Positions 1-8,178 of a stretch of DNA of 52,870 nucleotides are shown one piece after another. Position 1 is the first letter of the stretch; the number at the start of each line of letters is the position of its first letter. The position numbers and the translations under genes are program-made. Origin of the DNA: Lachnospiraceae bacterium (GTDB lineage: Bacteria; Bacillota; Clostridia; Lachnospirales; Lachnospiraceae); contig JAFZWG010000056.1 in assembly GCA_017617395.1 (NCBI GenBank), positions 1 through 52,870 on the forward strand. Direction: 5' to 3'. The notes under the pieces were generated by a model. The model did not search any database and was not told the DNA's origin. It saw only the letters and a program-made list of their open reading frames with translations.

Positions 1-109
1 AAATATATGGAATTTTTAGGAATTTTTAAATTGTATTTTAGGTTCCGGTTTTATGTTAAACCCACAAAGGATTGGTAGCGCACAGAGAACCCTGCCGGCG
101 GGATGATCT

Positions 110-1633
110 GTGACGACTGAAAAAGGGGGAGCTTCATCGCCTCAAGTGGAGCGAGTAGGCAAGGGGACAAGCCCGGAAAGGAAAAGAATGAAACGACGGA
201 GAATTTTACTGATTGTGACGGCCGTCGTGTTGGTCAGTGCGGTGAGTGGTCTCGTTTTCGCATTGTCGCAAAGAGACAAGGCAGGGAAAGAGAACACAAT
301 CGAGAGTGAGAACAAGAATACGATCGAGAACGAGAACAAGAGCGAGAGCAAAAGCGAAAGCGAGGGCGAGGGCGAGAATAAAAGCGAAGGCGCGGGCGAG
401 AGCAAAAACGAGGCCGAGATCAAGATTGAGTACGAGCTCCCGGAGGTGCCGGAGGGCAGCATTTTAGTATGGCAGCGAACAGCGGAGTACAAGGATTCTG
501 TTCTTGCGGGCGAATACACGTATGATGAGTACGGCCGCTGTGTGAAGAAAGAGATGTTTGTCTTCGGATATCCCGATTGGTTAAAGGAAACAACAATCGA
601 GTACGATGAAGTGACTCACCAAACGACAGAAACAAGTCTGTACGCATATGATGACGGAAGGATTTATCAAAAAGAATGCCGGGTATATTCCGGGAATGGG
701 GACGTAATCAGCTCCTGCGAATGGAGAGTCGAGGAAGACAGGTTCGTTAAGTCACTTGGGAGATTCTACGAACCTTCTGCTGACGGAAAATACGAACACA
801 TTGCCAATGTCTGGTATGGCGATGGATATGTCGTGCAAGTGGAATGGTGGGAATACAGTGAGGACAGGAGGTCGCGATTCTACAGAGAGGCTGACTTAAA
901 AGATTCGGAGGAAAAATGCACGGACAATGATGACTGGCCGACGATACGGGCAGCGGCAGAACGGAACGGAGTCCTTACAGCGGTGGAGGAGTATGACGAG
1001 CAGGGACGAATCGTAGCGAAGTTTGATGTCTGGAACGACGGAACGCGCGAGCAAGTAGTCGGTACTGTTTATTTTGATGACGGATCAATGAAACAAACTG
1101 ATCGCAGCCTTGATTACTGCATCATCTACTCGGTTGATCCGGATCGGGTATATCCGGTCAGATATTGGGATGCGCAGGGACGCTTACTGAGGGAAAACTT
1201 TGTGCATGAAGATACAGGGAAGGTGCTCGGATCCATTGAATATGAGTATGAGGAATTGCCCTCAGGAGGATATAGGCAAAACAGGTACAGTACAAGGGAA
1301 GGGGTACAACGTAAGCTGACAGGGTTCTGGGAATACGACAAAAACGACGCGGAGACCAAGACTGTCGAGATTGACGATGATGGTCAGGAAGTAATTACGC
1401 ATCTCGTGACGTTTGATGATCAGGGACGGGTAATCCGGGAAGAATGGCCTTCGGATGGTATGATTGAATGGAAGTACGACCAATACGGGAATTGCGTCAA
1501 GATAAAAAACCGGTCACCTTGGCGCGGAGGAGGAACGACAACGGAATACGTATACACCCCGATTGTTCTGGAGAAGGACAAGGTCGCTTACGCCGAGTCA
1601 TTTTACGATTTGTTCCGAAATCATGAATCCTGA
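110..1633 (+). CDS. membrane-anchored protein with YD-like repeats
   Basis: Not recognised as a named family. The frame opens with GTG at 110, but the in-frame ATG at 188 has a better purine-rich site upstream (GGAAAGG) and directly starts a KRRR + hydrophobic segment (residues about 27-52 counted from the GTG), so 188 may be the true start. After the anchor comes a low-complexity Glu/Lys/Asn/Ser stretch (about residues 60-105), then a long extracellular part with recurring Y/F-D-x-x-G-R motifs (YDEYGR, YDEQGR, WDAQGR, FDDQGR, YDQYGN), which resemble the strand pairs of RHS/YD-repeat proteins. No RHS core or toxin tip is visible. Inference: a surface-exposed beta-rich protein. It stands alone, followed by a terminator. 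Confidence 0.8.
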   Translation: MTTEKGGASSPQVERVGKGTSPERKRMKRRRILLIVTAVVLVSAVSGLVFALSQRDKAGKENTIESENKNTIENENKSESKSESEGEGENKSEGAGESKNEAEIKIEYELPEVPEGSILVWQRTAEYKDSVLAGEYTYDEYGRCVKKEMFVFGYPDWLKETTIEYDEVTHQTTETSLYAYDDGRIYQKECRVYSGNGDVISSCEWRVEEDRFVKSLGRFYEPSADGKYEHIANVWYGDGYVVQVEWWEYSEDRRSRFYREADLKDSEEKCTDNDDWPTIRAAAERNGVLTAVEEYDEQGRIVAKFDVWNDGTREQVVGTVYFDDGSMKQTDRSLDYCIIYSVDPDRVYPVRYWDAQGRLLRENFVHEDTGKVLGSIEYEYEELPSGGYRQNRYSTREGVQRKLTGFWEYDKNDAETKTVEIDDDGQEVITHLVTFDDQGRVIREEWPSDGMIEWKYDQYGNCVKIKNRSPWRGGGTTTEYVYTPIVLEKDKVAYAESFYDLFRNHES

Positions 1634-1707
1634 TCGGGAAGAATACGTTGTCGGTCCGGCTGTCTTCCGATTTTCATCGGGACATACGAAGGATGACAAA
1701 AGCAGAG

Positions 1708-1746
1708 ATTGCGGTCGTAAAATTTTACGGCCGCGATTTTTTGTGT
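1708..1746 (+). terminator. intrinsic terminator after the YD-repeat gene
   Basis: GCGGTCGTAAAA is followed at once by TTTTACGGCCGC, a 12-bp stem with one G-U pair, then a run of T residues. It lies about 75 bases after the stop codon of the upstream gene. Confidence 0.7.
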
Positions 1747-1754
1747 GGTATAAT
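1724..1754 (+). promoter_or_regulatory. candidate promoter of the sigma/anti-sigma operon
   Basis: A TATAAT hexamer at 1749-1754 has a poor TTTACG/TTACGG -35 match 18-19 bases upstream, overlapping the terminator stem. The leader to the sigma gene would be about 120 bases. An ECF-type autoregulated promoter in 1755-1850 cannot be excluded; I could not identify one. Confidence 0.4.
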
Positions 1755-1878
1755 AACGCAGGAAGATCAACTTTTTTAAAAATTACTGACATTTTTTTCG
1801 GCAAATGCAACCGTGAACACGGATTGTCGGATGATAGGGTGAGGGAAGGAAATTCTTTCACGAAAAAGGGGGAACAGC

Positions 1879-2439
1879 ATGACTGACGCAGAGATTGTTG
1901 AATTGTATTTCAAGCGGGATGAGCGGGCGATTCAGGAGACCATGAATCGGTATCAAAACTACCTGATGAAGGTTGCAATGCAGATCGTGGGGGATGAGCA
2001 GGACGCGGAGGAGTGCGTGAGTGACACGTACTACACCGCCTGGAATTCCATGCCCGACTACCGGCCGGAAGTCCTCTCCGCCTATCTCATCAAGATCACG
2101 AGACAGAAGGCAATCGACCGGCTGCGGTATCGGCAGCGTCAGAAGCGTCAGGGGACGGAATACGCGGTTTCCTACGAAGAACTCGGCGATGTCATCGAAG
2201 ATCCTGCCGCCGCAGGAGACGATTCGAAAGACGACCTCTTAAGGGAGGCGATAGTCCGGTTCCTTCGGGATTTGCCGACGGACGCCAGACACCTGTTCCT
2301 CGGAAGGTATTTCTACTTTGACTCCCTCAAGGACACGGCCGCATACTGCGGAATGAGCGAATCGAAGGCCAAGAGTATGCTCCACCGCACGCGCCGGAAA
2401 CTCAAGAAGTTTTTGACAAAGGAGGGCTTATATGAATAG
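1879..2439 (+). CDS. ECF-type RNA polymerase sigma factor
   Basis: A 186-residue sigma-70 family factor. Region 2 spans about residues 8-80 (helices with DAEECVSDTYYTAW and the DNA-melting segment around ITRQKAIDRLRY), and region 4 about residues 125-180 (LPTDARHLFLGRYFY, then a helix-turn-helix ending in SKAKSMLHRTRRKLKKFL). The length and two-domain plan fit extracytoplasmic-function factors. The ATG has a strong AAGGGGGA site. The last codons overlap the start of the next gene by 8 bases, so the two are translationally coupled; the partner is probably its anti-sigma factor. Confidence 0.92.
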   Translation: MTDAEIVELYFKRDERAIQETMNRYQNYLMKVAMQIVGDEQDAEECVSDTYYTAWNSMPDYRPEVLSAYLIKITRQKAIDRLRYRQRQKRQGTEYAVSYEELGDVIEDPAAAGDDSKDDLLREAIVRFLRDLPTDARHLFLGRYFYFDSLKDTAAYCGMSESKAKSMLHRTRRKLKKFLTKEGLYE

Positions 2440-3412
2440 AGATCAGTTGCTGGACGCCATCGGAAACACCGGCGAGTCCATGCTGAAAGAAACCGAACAG
2501 CTCCGCCTCAATGCAGCAGTTAACGATGCGACGGTCACCCGTAATGCTGTCGCGACCACGCGCAGACCTGCCCGCCGGAAAATGATGATTCTCCTGGCGG
2601 CCTGCATGATTCTTCTTCTCGGCACGGTTGCCGCTTACGCCGCAGGCTGGATCGGCGGCCGCGGAGGCAGAGCCGAGACCGGAACGAACGAGGAAGGCGA
2701 GGCATTATTTAAGTACTACCCGAACGAGGACATGCGTGTTCCGATCACGGCAATCACCGGCAATATTCTGAACTGCACCGCGCAGATGAAGGAGAACTGG
2801 CGCATTCTGAGCGCCGGAAATCAGCTCACACCGTACGCTGCCCCGCTTCCGGATTCGTCCTCGATTCCGTTCATCGTTTCCACGGGCTTTAACACTGTCA
2901 CAGAAGCAGCGGCTTATATCGGATATGCAGATATGGTTCTTCCGCAGTTTGCACAAAACACCGCACCGAGCTATGCGTATGTTCAGGCCATCGGAACCGA
3001 TCCCGTAGAACCGCATGCTCTTTTGTCGGCACAGGAGCCGGACTATCTGCTCTGCTGGATGAAACTCGAAGCGTGTTATGCGCTTGACGGTATAACCGTA
3101 TACCTTGACAACTACGTCATCACGGAAGCCAACGAAGAACCCAGAGCAATCCTGAGCACCGCCATTTCCAACGTGCCTCAGGAAGTGGAGTTCGTCTCCG
3201 ATACCGCAACCGCGAACAACCGCGAGTTTGTTGTCATAACGGAGCAGAACATCGATGGCTCCGTGGACGAAGATGTTGTCCGCAAGGAGTACATCTGGGC
3301 CGAGAACAAGGTGGAATACCACCTCTCCATCCGCTACGATGTCAACGACGAGACGACAGCGGCCGCCGAAGCAATCATTGCAGATTGGATGAACAGCTTC
3401 CCGAACGAGTAA
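2432..3412 (+). CDS. membrane-anchored candidate anti-sigma factor
   Basis: 326 residues: a cytosolic N-terminal part of about 50 residues, one transmembrane helix (about residues 51-72) and a 250-residue extracytoplasmic domain without a recognised motif. The start overlaps the sigma-factor stop. This topology and coupling are the usual arrangement of a sigma factor with a membrane-bound regulator, so the role is inferred from context. No zinc-binding HxxxCxxC anti-sigma motif is present. The stop is 30 bases before a perfect terminator. Confidence 0.78.
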   Translation: MNRDQLLDAIGNTGESMLKETEQLRLNAAVNDATVTRNAVATTRRPARRKMMILLAACMILLLGTVAAYAAGWIGGRGGRAETGTNEEGEALFKYYPNEDMRVPITAITGNILNCTAQMKENWRILSAGNQLTPYAAPLPDSSSIPFIVSTGFNTVTEAAAYIGYADMVLPQFAQNTAPSYAYVQAIGTDPVEPHALLSAQEPDYLLCWMKLEACYALDGITVYLDNYVITEANEEPRAILSTAISNVPQEVEFVSDTATANNREFVVITEQNIDGSVDEDVVRKEYIWAENKVEYHLSIRYDVNDETTAAAEAIIADWMNSFPNE

Positions 3413-3441
3413 GCATTTTCATTGTTTTTATCTCCACAGGA

Positions 3442-3478
3442 AAAGAGGGTGCCCTTTCATCGGGCACCCTCTTTGCTT
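3442..3478 (+). terminator. bidirectional intrinsic terminator
   Basis: Perfect 13-bp stem (3442-3454 with 3462-3474), loop TTTCATC, T-rich on the plus side and A-rich at the other flank. It separates the sigma operon from the convergent lipoprotein gene, whose stop codon is at 3481. Confidence 0.88.
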
Positions 3479-3480
3479 TC

Positions 3481-5844
3481 TCATTCCTGATAGTCAAATC
3501 GCAACAGATTGTGGTTGTAATCGTAGTAGTAAATGCAGTTCGCCTCGGTGTCCATCGCAACGTATTTGCCGTACCAGAGGTCCTTGTAGCGCTCGGAGTC
3601 CGCGTTGAAGGAATACTTCCTGCGCGCCTCGAACGACGGACAGCTGCCGACATCGAACGAGTCGGGGTTGAAGCCGTCGCGGTTTTTGCGGCGCTCGTCG
3701 GTGAAGAGGAAGTACGCGAGGTCCGGCTCGTAGTCCTCCGTCAGGCCCCACGTCGGGTCGATCAGGAAGCCCTGTCCGTCGATCGTGACGTACACCCACG
3801 CATGCGAATCATCACCGGCCTTGAGCGCCTCGCCGCCGGACTCCTCCACGTCGACGCCGACCTGCAACAGCAGGAACTGGTACAGCTTCGCGATCTCGTT
3901 GCAGATACCGGTCTTCTCCATGAGGCAGCGATAGCCCGACTGCTTCTCCATCCACTCGGTGCAGTGCGCAAGCATCTCGTAATCGTAGGTGTAATTCTCC
4001 GTCATGTACTCGTACAGAGCGAGCGCCTTCTCAATGTCCGAGTAATCATCGCGAAGCGCATCGTTTAAGATGTCGCAGATCATCGTCTCGAACTCTTCCT
4101 GCTTCTTGAGGTATTCCTCCTTCGGAATCCGGTAGCAGATCTCGACCCAGCCGTCCTTGTACTCACCCGCGTAGGTGTAGATCGGTCCGACAAGGTTGAA
4201 GAAATAGCCGAGCCGCCCGAAGCACCATCCCGCGGTGTCGAAGTCGAAACACTCAAAGCGGTCCTCGCCCGCGCGCAGCGCATCCACGTAGTTGAACAAG
4301 GCCTGGCGGCGCTTCTCGCCGTGCTCTTTCAAATAGAATTCGGAAAATACATGCGGCTGAAACGTGTAGTGTCCGCCCTCTCCGTTGTTCTCCATATTTT
4401 CCGGGTGAACGGTCTTCGACTCGCCCGCACGAAGCACATCGGGATTGTTCTTGACGCCGATGATGAAGGAGTTGACGAAGTCGAGCTCACGGAGCATTTC
4501 CGGCCCGGTCAGAGGCTTTTCCTCATGCACCGCGTCGGGGTCGATCACAAGTCCGTACTTCTCTTCCGCTTCCTTGCGAAGCTTCGCGAGATTGTCCGCA
4601 AATGCTTCCCCGGTCAGCTCGACGAGCCCCGAGATCGGCGCTGCGCTCTTCTTCGTGTCCCACAAAAGAAGCCCGTTCTCGCCGTCCTTAGTCATGTAGT
4701 CAATCAGCATCAGGCCGTCCCCGAGCATGCCGCGCGTCCGGATGAAATCCAGGTTCGGAATGTCCCTGATGCTCAGGCCGGAGGACATTGTCCGGTTCTC
4801 CACATCGTAGAGACGGTACTCGTTTTGCCATGCATTTTCGTACGTAAAATCCGCGGACGCGCACAGGCAATTGCCCTGCAAAAACTCGATCGCCTCGCCC
4901 GCCTGCGCCTTGGAAAATGCAAACATACCGTCGGCTTTTCCGACCTTTCGAAAGCACCACGTCGACGCCAGCCGGTCGATCTGCCACATGTTGTGGGAAC
5001 CTGTGTACATGCTGACGGTCTTCTCCTCCCCGTCGTCCGCATCGTTTGCGACAATCTCCGCCGCGCCGCCGCTTACGGGCACGGACAGATAGCGGAACGT
5101 TCCGTCCTTGTCGTATCCGGAGATGTAGTATCTCCCGTCGCGCTCGCCGTGGAACATAGACAACATGATCGTCGGGTCGAACGTGATCGTCGCGGTCGTC
5201 TTCCCTTCAAGGTCCCTCACGTCGATCCGGCCCTCGTCCCGGAACACCGTCAACACACGGCCGCTTTCCGTGATCGCGAACGCGGGCACGTGATTCTCGT
5301 CCCCCGCCACGACGCGAAGCTCCTTCATCGTGTTGTCGTAGATGTGCAGATCCGCCGTATCGAGATCCTCCAGGATTACGGTTCCGCCGTCGAGCACCAC
5401 CCGGGCCGACGTCGTGAACGAGGGCATCACGCTGTACGATTCCGTGCGGATTCCCGGCGCAAGCAACACGAAGATGTTCTTCGAATTGTTGGCCATACCC
5501 TCGGTCTCTTCCTCGTCCGTAACCTTCACGGGTTCGTTGAGCCACATCAGTGCGTACTCGCCGCCGAAGGCCGTTTCGATCACGTAGCGGTCTTTGGTAA
5601 ATTCCGCAACCGGAACACGGTAGATATCGTCCCTGCCAAACGTTTCGTACGTCGCACGGTAAAAGCAGACCGTCGGTGTCGGGGTCGCCGTGGCCGCAGG
5701 CGTCGACGTCGCGGACGGCGTCACGGTCACGTCGGTAGTATTGTTCTTTTTGTCCTTCCCGCAGGCGGTCGCAACGACCGCGCACAGAAGGATCAGTGCT
5801 GCAAGAATGCCGATTTGCATTCGGTTTTGTTTCATTTTTCGCAT
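3481..5844 (-). CDS. lipoprotein with C-terminal transglutaminase-like domain
   Basis: About 787 residues. Signal peptide with a lipobox Cys at residue 28 (VATAC), then a Thr/Pro/Ala linker, a roughly 400-residue region of short strand-like segments suggesting a beta-propeller, and a C-terminal transglutaminase-like domain: Cys648 (TGICNE), His681 (DSHAWVYV), Asp696 (LIDPTWG) form the expected Cys-His-Asp triad. Inference: surface-bound cysteine peptidase or cross-linking enzyme. A GTG at 5865 in the same frame has AAAGGAG 8 bases upstream, but the related gene ending at 8065 has a stop codon in the equivalent short frame, so I prefer the ATG at 5844. The promoter was not found. Confidence 0.85.
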   Translation of the reverse strand: MRKMKQNRMQIGILAALILLCAVVATACGKDKKNNTTDVTVTPSATSTPAATATPTPTVCFYRATYETFGRDDIYRVPVAEFTKDRYVIETAFGGEYALMWLNEPVKVTDEEETEGMANNSKNIFVLLAPGIRTESYSVMPSFTTSARVVLDGGTVILEDLDTADLHIYDNTMKELRVVAGDENHVPAFAITESGRVLTVFRDEGRIDVRDLEGKTTATITFDPTIMLSMFHGERDGRYYISGYDKDGTFRYLSVPVSGGAAEIVANDADDGEEKTVSMYTGSHNMWQIDRLASTWCFRKVGKADGMFAFSKAQAGEAIEFLQGNCLCASADFTYENAWQNEYRLYDVENRTMSSGLSIRDIPNLDFIRTRGMLGDGLMLIDYMTKDGENGLLLWDTKKSAAPISGLVELTGEAFADNLAKLRKEAEEKYGLVIDPDAVHEEKPLTGPEMLRELDFVNSFIIGVKNNPDVLRAGESKTVHPENMENNGEGGHYTFQPHVFSEFYLKEHGEKRRQALFNYVDALRAGEDRFECFDFDTAGWCFGRLGYFFNLVGPIYTYAGEYKDGWVEICYRIPKEEYLKKQEEFETMICDILNDALRDDYSDIEKALALYEYMTENYTYDYEMLAHCTEWMEKQSGYRCLMEKTGICNEIAKLYQFLLLQVGVDVEESGGEALKAGDDSHAWVYVTIDGQGFLIDPTWGLTEDYEPDLAYFLFTDERRKNRDGFNPDSFDVGSCPSFEARRKYSFNADSERYKDLWYGKYVAMDTEANCIYYYDYNHNLLRFDYQE

Positions 5845-5880
5845 AAGTTTCTCTTCGCGCCCCACGCGCGATTCTCCTTT
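5842..5880 (-). promoter_or_regulatory. leader with hairpin between Shine-Dalgarno and ATG
   Basis: On the minus strand AAAGGAG (5874-5880) is followed by a 6-bp GC stem (5866-5871 with 5855-5860, loop GTGGG) and then ten bases to the ATG at 5844. Folding would bring the ribosome binding site to normal distance from the ATG. The same plan occurs before the genes starting at 8065 and 22613. Confidence 0.5.
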
Positions 5881-5938
5881 GGGCCGTTTCGGCCGGAATT
5901 CGGTTTCATTTTTCGTTTACATCACACAGAGTATTGCA

Positions 5939-8065
5939 TCAGTCCATCGACAGGGCCGGGTATCTGCTCCAGTCCGCCATGCGGTCCGCGGGCTGAACGA
6001 TGCCGGTCGCGCGCTCCCAGAAGAGCGGCTCCGTGCTCGCCGCAACGCACGGGAACGCGGCGCGGATGACCGCACACACATCTTCCGCCTTCTCGCGCAG
6101 GTGCGGGTAGGCGTCAAGCATCTTCCGGTTCTCGGCGTAGAGCTCCTCCATCAGTGTCGCGCGGTCCTCGAGCTCGTTCCACATGCCGTACGTGCGCGTG
6201 TACCACACGTCGTTCGGGTCGATGCCCCGCTCCTCGACGCCGTACCACCAGGCGCCGCGGAACACGCCGTCGTTGACGGGCTCCGAATCGCCGCGCGTAT
6301 ACGGATACTTCTCCGACGTCCGCTCGGCAGCCCAGTAGTTGTCCCAGTTGATTCCGTTCTCAATGCAGTAGTTGAAGATGCGGTGCTCCAAAAGGTGCAT
6401 CGTCTCGTGCGCAAACGTCGTCGGACCGCCGTCCAGGCCGGTCTGGGCGAATGCCACCGCAAGGTTTGCGGAGTACGTCTGCACGCAGCCGCCCGCGGAA
6501 AATCCTTGCATCCCGATGCTCTCGAGGCTGTTCACCAGATACATGTCAAGGCCGTCGCGGTCGTCGGAGAGCATCTCCCGCCAGATTGTCTTCGGATACA
6601 GTTTCAAATAGTACGCCACCGTCTCCACGTACCCCAGGACCTTCCGTTCCGACGTCATCGGCTCGATCGTATACCACGGGGCAAAAACGCACTCCTCGAC
6701 ACTCTTTTTGTCGTAGTGAATCCGGATTCCGTACTCCTCCTCGATCTCCGCGATGCGCTTTGCGATATGCTCGGCAACCGGTTCAACGGCAACGAAAGAA
6801 ACTCCCTCAATCGGCTTCGCCGTCTCGCGGTTCACATCCCACAGCAAAACGTCCGCGCCCGTCTCCGTCCGGCCCGCAAACAGCACATAGCCGCGGTCGG
6901 TCATGCTCTTTGCATAGAGATTCGTGTACTGCGGCAACTCCTCCGCCAAAAGCTCGCCGCAGAGCGTGCGGGCATCAAAATCATAGACCCGGAAATCAAG
7001 CGCGCGAGGCGCCCCCACAGCGGTCTTGACAACACCGTTCTCCTTGTCGCAGCGCTGGGCCGCTTCCCCCCAGGTGAGGAACCGGACTCCGCTCCACTTG
7101 CTGATGCCCTCGCGGAACGCAGCCTTCGGAAAATACAGCTCATTTTCCGTGTCTCCCAGCTTGTGAATGTACCACAGGACATCGGCGGTCTCGCAGGCGA
7201 GTATGCCCTCGATGTCCGTCCCTTTGGGTTCTCCCGCAATCGGTGTCAGCTCCGTTGCCCCCGGAAGAAGCACCAGCGGCTGTACGAGGTAGTTGGAATC
7301 CATTCCGCGGAAATACCGCACGCCGTCTGTAAGGCAGCAGTACGAATAGACGGAGCTGTCGCCGGCATAGGTGTATTCGCCTACGCAATTCCCCTGCAAG
7401 TCAATGGCAGTAAGCGTCTTTTGCGGCGCTGTGCAGACAACCCAGAGGAGACCGTCCTCCGAAATGTCGAGGAGATACCCCTCGCGGCCCTCCTTCGGCG
7501 CCACCGTGCCAACCTCCTCGAATTCGCGGTTGTACACGCGAACCAGCTCCGAATCCGTATCCTCCATCACAACCGTTCCGTCCGCCAGAAGGCGCGCGTT
7601 GCTCTCCCGATACGAGGGGATAAAGCGGCGTGTCAGGTCCGGCCTCCCCAGATGGAACAAAACATACTCGCCCTTCATGGTCTCCGAAAAATACTCCGGG
7701 TCACAGAGGAAGGCGAGCACGTAGTCGCCCGCGGACTGCACATCTAAAATCTCGATCTCCGACTTCCGGTCCGCAGGGTTCACTCCATCTTTGACCGCTC
7801 CCTTGCCGACCGTGCCCTCAAGCAGGCGGTACACTGTGCTCTTGCCGACCGTCTCGTAAAGGTCCGAAAGGACATAGTCCTTCGGCTCGCGCTCCGGCGT
7901 CGGTGTCGGTGTCTGCGTGGCCGTCGCTGCCGCCGTCACGGTCACACTCGTGTTGTTCTTTGCGGTGTCCCTGCCGCAGCCGGCAAGAAACGCAAGATAC
8001 AACAAAAAGGCCGGTAGTAAAACGCCGACCCTGATCTTGGTAAGCATCGTATTCATTTTTCGCAT
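5939..8065 (-). CDS. lipoprotein with C-terminal HExxH zincin-like domain
   Basis: 708 residues. Signal peptide with lipobox LAGC (Cys30), Thr/Pro linker, a strand-rich sensor-like front half similar in layout to the neighbour at 3481-5844, and a C-terminal domain with HETMH at residues 553-557, the HExxH zinc-binding signature; the EDRA motif at 633-636 could supply a third ligand. Inference: surface zinc metallopeptidase. Leader and first codons (ATGCGAAAAATGAA) are nearly the same as in the downstream gene, so the pair probably arose by duplication followed by exchange of the enzyme end. Substrate unknown. Confidence 0.85.
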   Translation of the reverse strand: MRKMNTMLTKIRVGVLLPAFLLYLAFLAGCGRDTAKNNTSVTVTAAATATQTPTPTPEREPKDYVLSDLYETVGKSTVYRLLEGTVGKGAVKDGVNPADRKSEIEILDVQSAGDYVLAFLCDPEYFSETMKGEYVLFHLGRPDLTRRFIPSYRESNARLLADGTVVMEDTDSELVRVYNREFEEVGTVAPKEGREGYLLDISEDGLLWVVCTAPQKTLTAIDLQGNCVGEYTYAGDSSVYSYCCLTDGVRYFRGMDSNYLVQPLVLLPGATELTPIAGEPKGTDIEGILACETADVLWYIHKLGDTENELYFPKAAFREGISKWSGVRFLTWGEAAQRCDKENGVVKTAVGAPRALDFRVYDFDARTLCGELLAEELPQYTNLYAKSMTDRGYVLFAGRTETGADVLLWDVNRETAKPIEGVSFVAVEPVAEHIAKRIAEIEEEYGIRIHYDKKSVEECVFAPWYTIEPMTSERKVLGYVETVAYYLKLYPKTIWREMLSDDRDGLDMYLVNSLESIGMQGFSAGGCVQTYSANLAVAFAQTGLDGGPTTFAHETMHLLEHRIFNYCIENGINWDNYWAAERTSEKYPYTRGDSEPVNDGVFRGAWWYGVEERGIDPNDVWYTRTYGMWNELEDRATLMEELYAENRKMLDAYPHLREKAEDVCAVIRAAFPCVAASTEPLFWERATGIVQPADRMADWSRYPALSMD

Positions 8066-8103
8066 ACGCTTCTATTCGCGCCCCACAGCGCGAATCTCCT
8101 TTT
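8063..8103 (-). promoter_or_regulatory. leader with hairpin between Shine-Dalgarno and ATG
   Basis: AAAAGGAG (8096-8103, minus strand) precedes a perfect 8-bp stem ATTCGCGC/GCGCGAAT (8088-8095 with 8074-8081, loop TGTGGG) and eight bases to the ATG at 8065. A GTG inside the hairpin would give GTG GGG CGC GAA TAG, a four-codon dead end, so the ATG must be the start. Confidence 0.55.
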
Positions 8104-8178
8104 GTTCTTTAGACTCCGGTCTTCGTTTTCCCTTTTATCCCCCATGGGTCTCTTCGAAGACTCCCCCGCCGGGAAATC

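Noticed and set aside
280-420. Tandem repeat or phase-variable tract in the first gene
   Set aside because: The Glu/Lys/Ser stretch is low-complexity coding sequence without a constant repeat unit.
5844-5865. GTG at 5865 as start of the transglutaminase-like lipoprotein
   Set aside because: The homologous frame in the paralogue at 8065 stops after four codons, so the conserved ATG is more likely. Not fully excluded because AAAGGAG is well placed for the GTG.
4321-7747. Long plus-strand frames opposite the two lipoprotein genes
   Set aside because: They are Arg/His/Val-rich shadow translations; the minus-strand genes have signal peptides, catalytic motifs and ribosome sites.
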